The translations under genes and the position numbers were made by a program. From Candidatus Peregrinibacteria bacterium CG_4_10_14_0_2_um_filter_38_24 (GTDB lineage: Bacteria > Patescibacteriota > Gracilibacteria > UBA1369 > LOWO2-01-FULL-3), in the NCBI GenBank assembly GCA_002792535.1, contig PFOM01000021.1, positions 1 through 41,990 on the forward strand: a stretch of DNA of 41,990 bases. The letters are read 5' to 3'. Under the pieces are notes generated by a model, which saw only the letters and a list, made by a program, of their open reading frames with translations, was not told the DNA's origin and did no database searches. Below, piece after piece: positions 39,285-41,990 of the stretch. Position 1 is the first letter of the stretch, and each line of letters starts with the position of its first letter.

Positions 39285-39794
39285 GTGTCAGATAACGCAA
39301 AAATAAGACCGCCTGAATCGTATTCTGCTTCTCCGGAAGCTCAATCTTTGGAGAAATCTCCTCAGAAAGATTCTCGTGAGGTGAAAGAAGCTGCTCGTGG
39401 GGGGAAGGAAGCCCTTCATGCGATTGAATTCGGTGAATCTGTGGAGTCTGTTGGATCTAATGGAGAAGTTTCAGAGGCTAATTCTTCGAGAAAGGATGCC
39501 GGAAGCCAAGGGACTATAAGTGGAATGACCTATTCTCAGGTGAAGGCGGCTTTGCTTAATAATATTCCAGTCGAATCAAAAATGAGAGCACAGATTAAAA
39601 CTGAAATAGAGAAAGAAATAAAATACTTGCATAAAAAAGCTATGAAAATGGTTAGAAAAAGAGATAATTTCTTTGAACTTAATAATGTGATGAAGAAAAT
39701 CAGAGAGCTAAAAGAAATTTTGGCGATGTTGGCAAAAGCTGGGTATGAAGCTATGAAAACTCTTTGGTTGCGTTTTGTGCACGGTGTAATGTAG
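39285..39794 (+). CDS. Unknown protein: disordered N terminus, basic helical C terminus
   Basis: 169 residues. The GTG start is forced by an in-frame TAA six bases upstream, and a consensus promoter precedes it. Residues 1-85 are Ser/Glu-rich and probably disordered (SYSASPEAQSLEKSPQKDSR). Residues 90-169 are helical and basic (AQIKTEIEKEIKYLHKKAMKMVRKRDNFFELN; IRELKEILAMLAKAGYEAMK), ending TLWLRFVHGVM. Proteins of this shape are familiar as hypothetical proteins in CPR genomes, but I know no function. The strong promoter suggests high expression. nadA follows 34 bases later. Confidence 0.65.
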   Translation: MSDNAKIRPPESYSASPEAQSLEKSPQKDSREVKEAARGGKEALHAIEFGESVESVGSNGEVSEANSSRKDAGSQGTISGMTYSQVKAALLNNIPVESKMRAQIKTEIEKEIKYLHKKAMKMVRKRDNFFELNNVMKKIRELKEILAMLAKAGYEAMKTLWLRFVHGVM

Positions 39795-39828
39795 ACTTTT
39801 TTTGTCTTGATATAGTGTAATAATCTTT

Positions 39829-40767
39829 ATGGCTTTTACTACTGAGCAAAAAAAGATAATTGATGAGATAAAAAAGCTAAAAAAGGCAAAAAATGCCATA
39901 GTTTTGGTGCATAATTATCAGAGGCCTGAGATTTATGAAGTCGCGGATTTTATTGGTGATTCCTTAAAGCTCTGCGTAGAGGCACGAAATACTAATGCTG
40001 ATATTATTGTTTTTTGCGGAGTAAGTTTTATGGCGGAGAGCGCGTATATATTGAATCCCGGAAAAAAAGTGATAATCCCCTTCTACGATGCTGGCTGTGC
40101 GATGGCGGATATGTTAAAGCCTTCTGATTTGATTGAATTGAAGAAGAAACATCCGAAAGCGAAAGTTGTAACTTATATAAATTCTTCAGCCGAAATAAAA
40201 GCTCTTTCTGATGCGGTTTGTACTTCTTCAAGTGCTGTTGATGTAGTGAAAGGGCTTGAAGGAAGTGAAATTATTTTTGTTCCAGATAAAAATTTGACGG
40301 ATTATGTCGCGAAACAAGTTTCAGAAAAGAAAATTATTGCTTTTGATGGATATTGTCCTATTCATGACTTCCTTACGCGTGAATCCCTTTATGAAGCCAA
40401 AAAAGAATATGGGAATGCAAAAATTATTGCACATCCTGAATCCAAAGATGAAATCTTGGAATGTGCGGATTATATTTCCAGCACTTCTGAAATGATAAAC
40501 TTAGCTAAAAAAGATCCCGCGAAAGACTTTCTTGTTCTCACTGAGTGCGGAATGGTTGAGAGATTAAAGAAAGAAGTTCCTGACAAGAATTTCCACGGAG
40601 TGTGTAATTTCTGTTTTGATATGAAGAAAAATACGATAGAATCTGTCCTTAAGTGCCTTAAGGAAGAGAAATTCGTGATTACAGTTCCGAAAAATGTAAC
40701 CGAAAAGGCACTAAAAGCGTTTAATAAAATGTTTGAACTTACAAAAAATGGACAGAAAAACGATTAG
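39829..40767 (+). CDS. nadA: Quinolinate synthase
   Basis: 312 residues, the length of the compact NadA type. It carries IVLVHNYQRPEIYEVADFIGDSLKL, VFCGVSFMAESA (Cys63), YDAGCAMADM, INSSAEIKALSDAVCTSS, DGYCPIHDF and VCNFCFDMKKNT. The cysteines in the first, fifth and last of these correspond to the three ligands of the [4Fe-4S] cluster. It condenses iminoaspartate and dihydroxyacetone phosphate to quinolinate. The nadC gene starts inside its end, so the two are coupled. The partner aspartate oxidase (nadB) or aspartate dehydrogenase is not in the window. Confidence 0.96.
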   Translation: MAFTTEQKKIIDEIKKLKKAKNAIVLVHNYQRPEIYEVADFIGDSLKLCVEARNTNADIIVFCGVSFMAESAYILNPGKKVIIPFYDAGCAMADMLKPSDLIELKKKHPKAKVVTYINSSAEIKALSDAVCTSSSAVDVVKGLEGSEIIFVPDKNLTDYVAKQVSEKKIIAFDGYCPIHDFLTRESLYEAKKEYGNAKIIAHPESKDEILECADYISSTSEMINLAKKDPAKDFLVLTECGMVERLKKEVPDKNFHGVCNFCFDMKKNTIESVLKCLKEEKFVITVPKNVTEKALKAFNKMFELTKNGQKND

Positions 40768-41716
40768 AGAATACACACATAAAGTCACGAATTTCCTAAG
40801 TTTGGAAAATAATGCTTACAAACAGTGGGTTTTTAGATATACGTTTTTGGAGCTTGAGAAAGACCTTTCCGGCCGTGGAGACGTTACGACAAATATTCTT
40901 TTTAAAGATTTTTCGAAAGTTAATGCTGTCGTTGTGGCAAAGAGCGATGCGGTTTTAGCAGGAATAGCTGAAATCAAATATTTTCTTGTAGATGCGGATC
41001 CGAATTTTAGACCTAGCCTTAAAGGAGGTTTTGAGGTTGATTTTAAATTTCAGGATGGAGATCTCGTACAAGAGGGTGATGTTATTATGGAGATAAAGGC
41101 TTATTCTCATGATATTTTGGCGGTGGAGAGGACTGTGCTGAATTTATTAATGAGGATGAGTGGAGTTGCGACTTTTATTCGCGAAGTAGTTGAAAAAGTA
41201 AAAGATTATGACGCTTTGGTCTGTCCTACGAGAAAAACTTTATGGGGACTTATTGATAAAAAAGCGGTTTTAGTTGGCGGTGGTGGAACACATAGAATGA
41301 ATTTGGCTGATGCTATTCTTATAAAAGACACACATCTAGATATCATTGGCAGGGATTTTGATGTTGTTTTTGAAAGGCTTAGTGCGGCAAATGTCGATAG
41401 CAGATTTATTGAAATAGAAGTGGAAAATAAAGAAGAGGCGCTAAAGTGCGCTGAGGGTTTTGCGAAATTTTTGGATGGGAGTTCTTCCAAGACTATTGGA
41501 GTAATAATGTTGGACAATATGAGTCCTAACGAAATTTCAGATACTATTGCTGCCTTAAAAGTGGCTGGATTATACGAAAATCTTCTTTTTGAGGCTTCTG
41601 GCGGGATAGATGAGGACAATGTGGTTGAATATGCTAAAAGCGGCGTGGACATACTTTCGATGGGTTGCCTGACGAACGGGGTTAGGAGTGTTGATATGAG
41701 TTTGAAAATTGGGTAA
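40748..41716 (+). CDS. nadC: Nicotinate-nucleotide pyrophosphorylase (carboxylating)
   Basis: 322 residues from ATG 40748, overlapping nadA by 20 bases; the TTG at 40733 in the ORF track is less likely. Motifs: LSGRGDVTTNILF, LLMRMSGVATF, CPTRKTLWGLIDKKAVLVGG, THRMNLADAILIKDTH, IEVENKEEALKCA, GVIMLDNMSP and FEASGGIDEDNV, covering the phosphoribosyl and quinolinate sites. It converts quinolinate and PRPP to nicotinate mononucleotide, the step after NadA. The ~30-residue N-terminal stretch before the core makes it longer than the usual ~280. A GGGTAAG-GA-CTTACCC palindrome overlaps its stop. Confidence 0.96.
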   Translation: MDRKTIREYTHKVTNFLSLENNAYKQWVFRYTFLELEKDLSGRGDVTTNILFKDFSKVNAVVVAKSDAVLAGIAEIKYFLVDADPNFRPSLKGGFEVDFKFQDGDLVQEGDVIMEIKAYSHDILAVERTVLNLLMRMSGVATFIREVVEKVKDYDALVCPTRKTLWGLIDKKAVLVGGGGTHRMNLADAILIKDTHLDIIGRDFDVVFERLSAANVDSRFIEIEVENKEEALKCAEGFAKFLDGSSSKTIGVIMLDNMSPNEISDTIAALKVAGLYENLLFEASGGIDEDNVVEYAKSGVDILSMGCLTNGVRSVDMSLKIG

Positions 41717-41769
41717 GGACTTACCCCTCTCGTCGTCGCTTCAATGGGGCACACCACCTCTCCACTTAA

Positions 41770-41854
41770 TGGTGGGCGGAGAGGGACTCGAACCCTCATG
41801 ACTTGCGCCACTAGCTCCTAAGGCTAGCGTGTCTACCAGTTCCACCATCCGCCC
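41770..41854 (-). tRNA. tRNA-Leu (UAG)
   Basis: An 85-nt class II tRNA on the minus strand: acceptor GGGCGGA/TCCGCCC, anticodon stem CTAGC/GCTAG with loop CTTAGGA (anticodon TAG), a long variable arm (TGGCGCAAGTCA) and T arm GAGGGTTCGAGTCCCTC. The CCA is encoded (41770-41772). Confidence 0.96.
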
Positions 41855-41888
41855 ATAACTTTTTTCACTTGTAAATACAAGCGCTATC

Positions 41889-41916
41889 ATTTTACTTATA
41901 GCCATCTAAATTGCAA
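41889..41916 (-). promoter_or_regulatory. Promoter of tRNA-Leu
   Basis: On the minus strand TTGCAA (41911-41916) and TAAAAT (41889-41894) are 16 bases apart, about 35 bases before the tRNA 5' end. The remaining bases to 41990 show no gene. Confidence 0.5.
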
Positions 41917-41990
41917 CAAGAAAAATTGGCCCACATTCAAGGTTAAAACCGACCACTTTCGATAAGTTGTGAATAAATTTGGTTAGGTGT

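Overview
The window reads as chromosomal DNA of a small, A+T-rich bacterium of the Candidate Phyla Radiation (Patescibacteria). Support comes from a membrane T4SS-type ATPase and a pilin-like protein of the kind common in these genomes, many short lineage-specific hypothetical proteins, compact gene packing, frequent absence of Shine-Dalgarno sequences and lean housekeeping genes. TGA ends real genes here (the ftsB-like gene; the 21053 gene in its ATGA overlap), so the code is standard and the TGA=Gly Gracilibacteria/Absconditabacteria lineages do not fit. A Peregrinibacteria-like origin is a guess. No stretch above 300 bases lacks a gene or gene remnant.

Layout. 1-4.8 kb: end of a pilin-like gene, then a minus-strand run coding for an RsbW-like ATPase, a STAS protein, a PrsW-type protease and a glycosyltransferase, preceded by a lone chorismate mutase. 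5-8.8 kb: rpsB-tsf-ribBA-ribD. 8.8-15.3 kb: murJ (minus), then an operon of a transporter-like HEAT-repeat membrane protein, a STAS protein, a PP2C phosphatase and queA. 15.4-19.2 kb: a surface protein with Ig and FN3 domains, a YggT-like protein and cysS. 19.2-23 kb: a copper-type regulon with two CsoR repressors, three CsoR boxes, a decayed vanW gene, a DUF411 metal-binding protein and three cysteine-bearing membrane proteins of unknown function. 23.1-25.7 kb: two convergent genes that appear to share a domain, one of them fused to a nucleoside diphosphate kinase domain. 25.7-27.8 kb: murC, an ftsB/divIC-like gene, initiator and second CAU tRNAs. 27.9-38.6 kb: VirD4/TraD-like ATPase, a charged membrane-anchored protein, glyS, an orphan winged-helix regulator, a sigma-region-4/HARE protein, a TPR-like protein and valS. 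38.6-42 kb: two hypothetical genes, nadA-nadC and tRNA-Leu(UAG).

How the genes work together. The two STAS genes, the ATPase and the PP2C phosphatase have the parts of an Rsb-like partner-switching circuit, split over two operons. The copper region appears to be a self-regulated operon (csoR to 22977) with the operator set inside the promoter. It has the sensors and metal-binding proteins but no copper ATPase, so the three unannotated membrane proteins are the best candidates for a new copper-handling module. Several promoters with 16-18 base spacers could be read directly, and three intergenic regions carry long imperfect inverted repeats.
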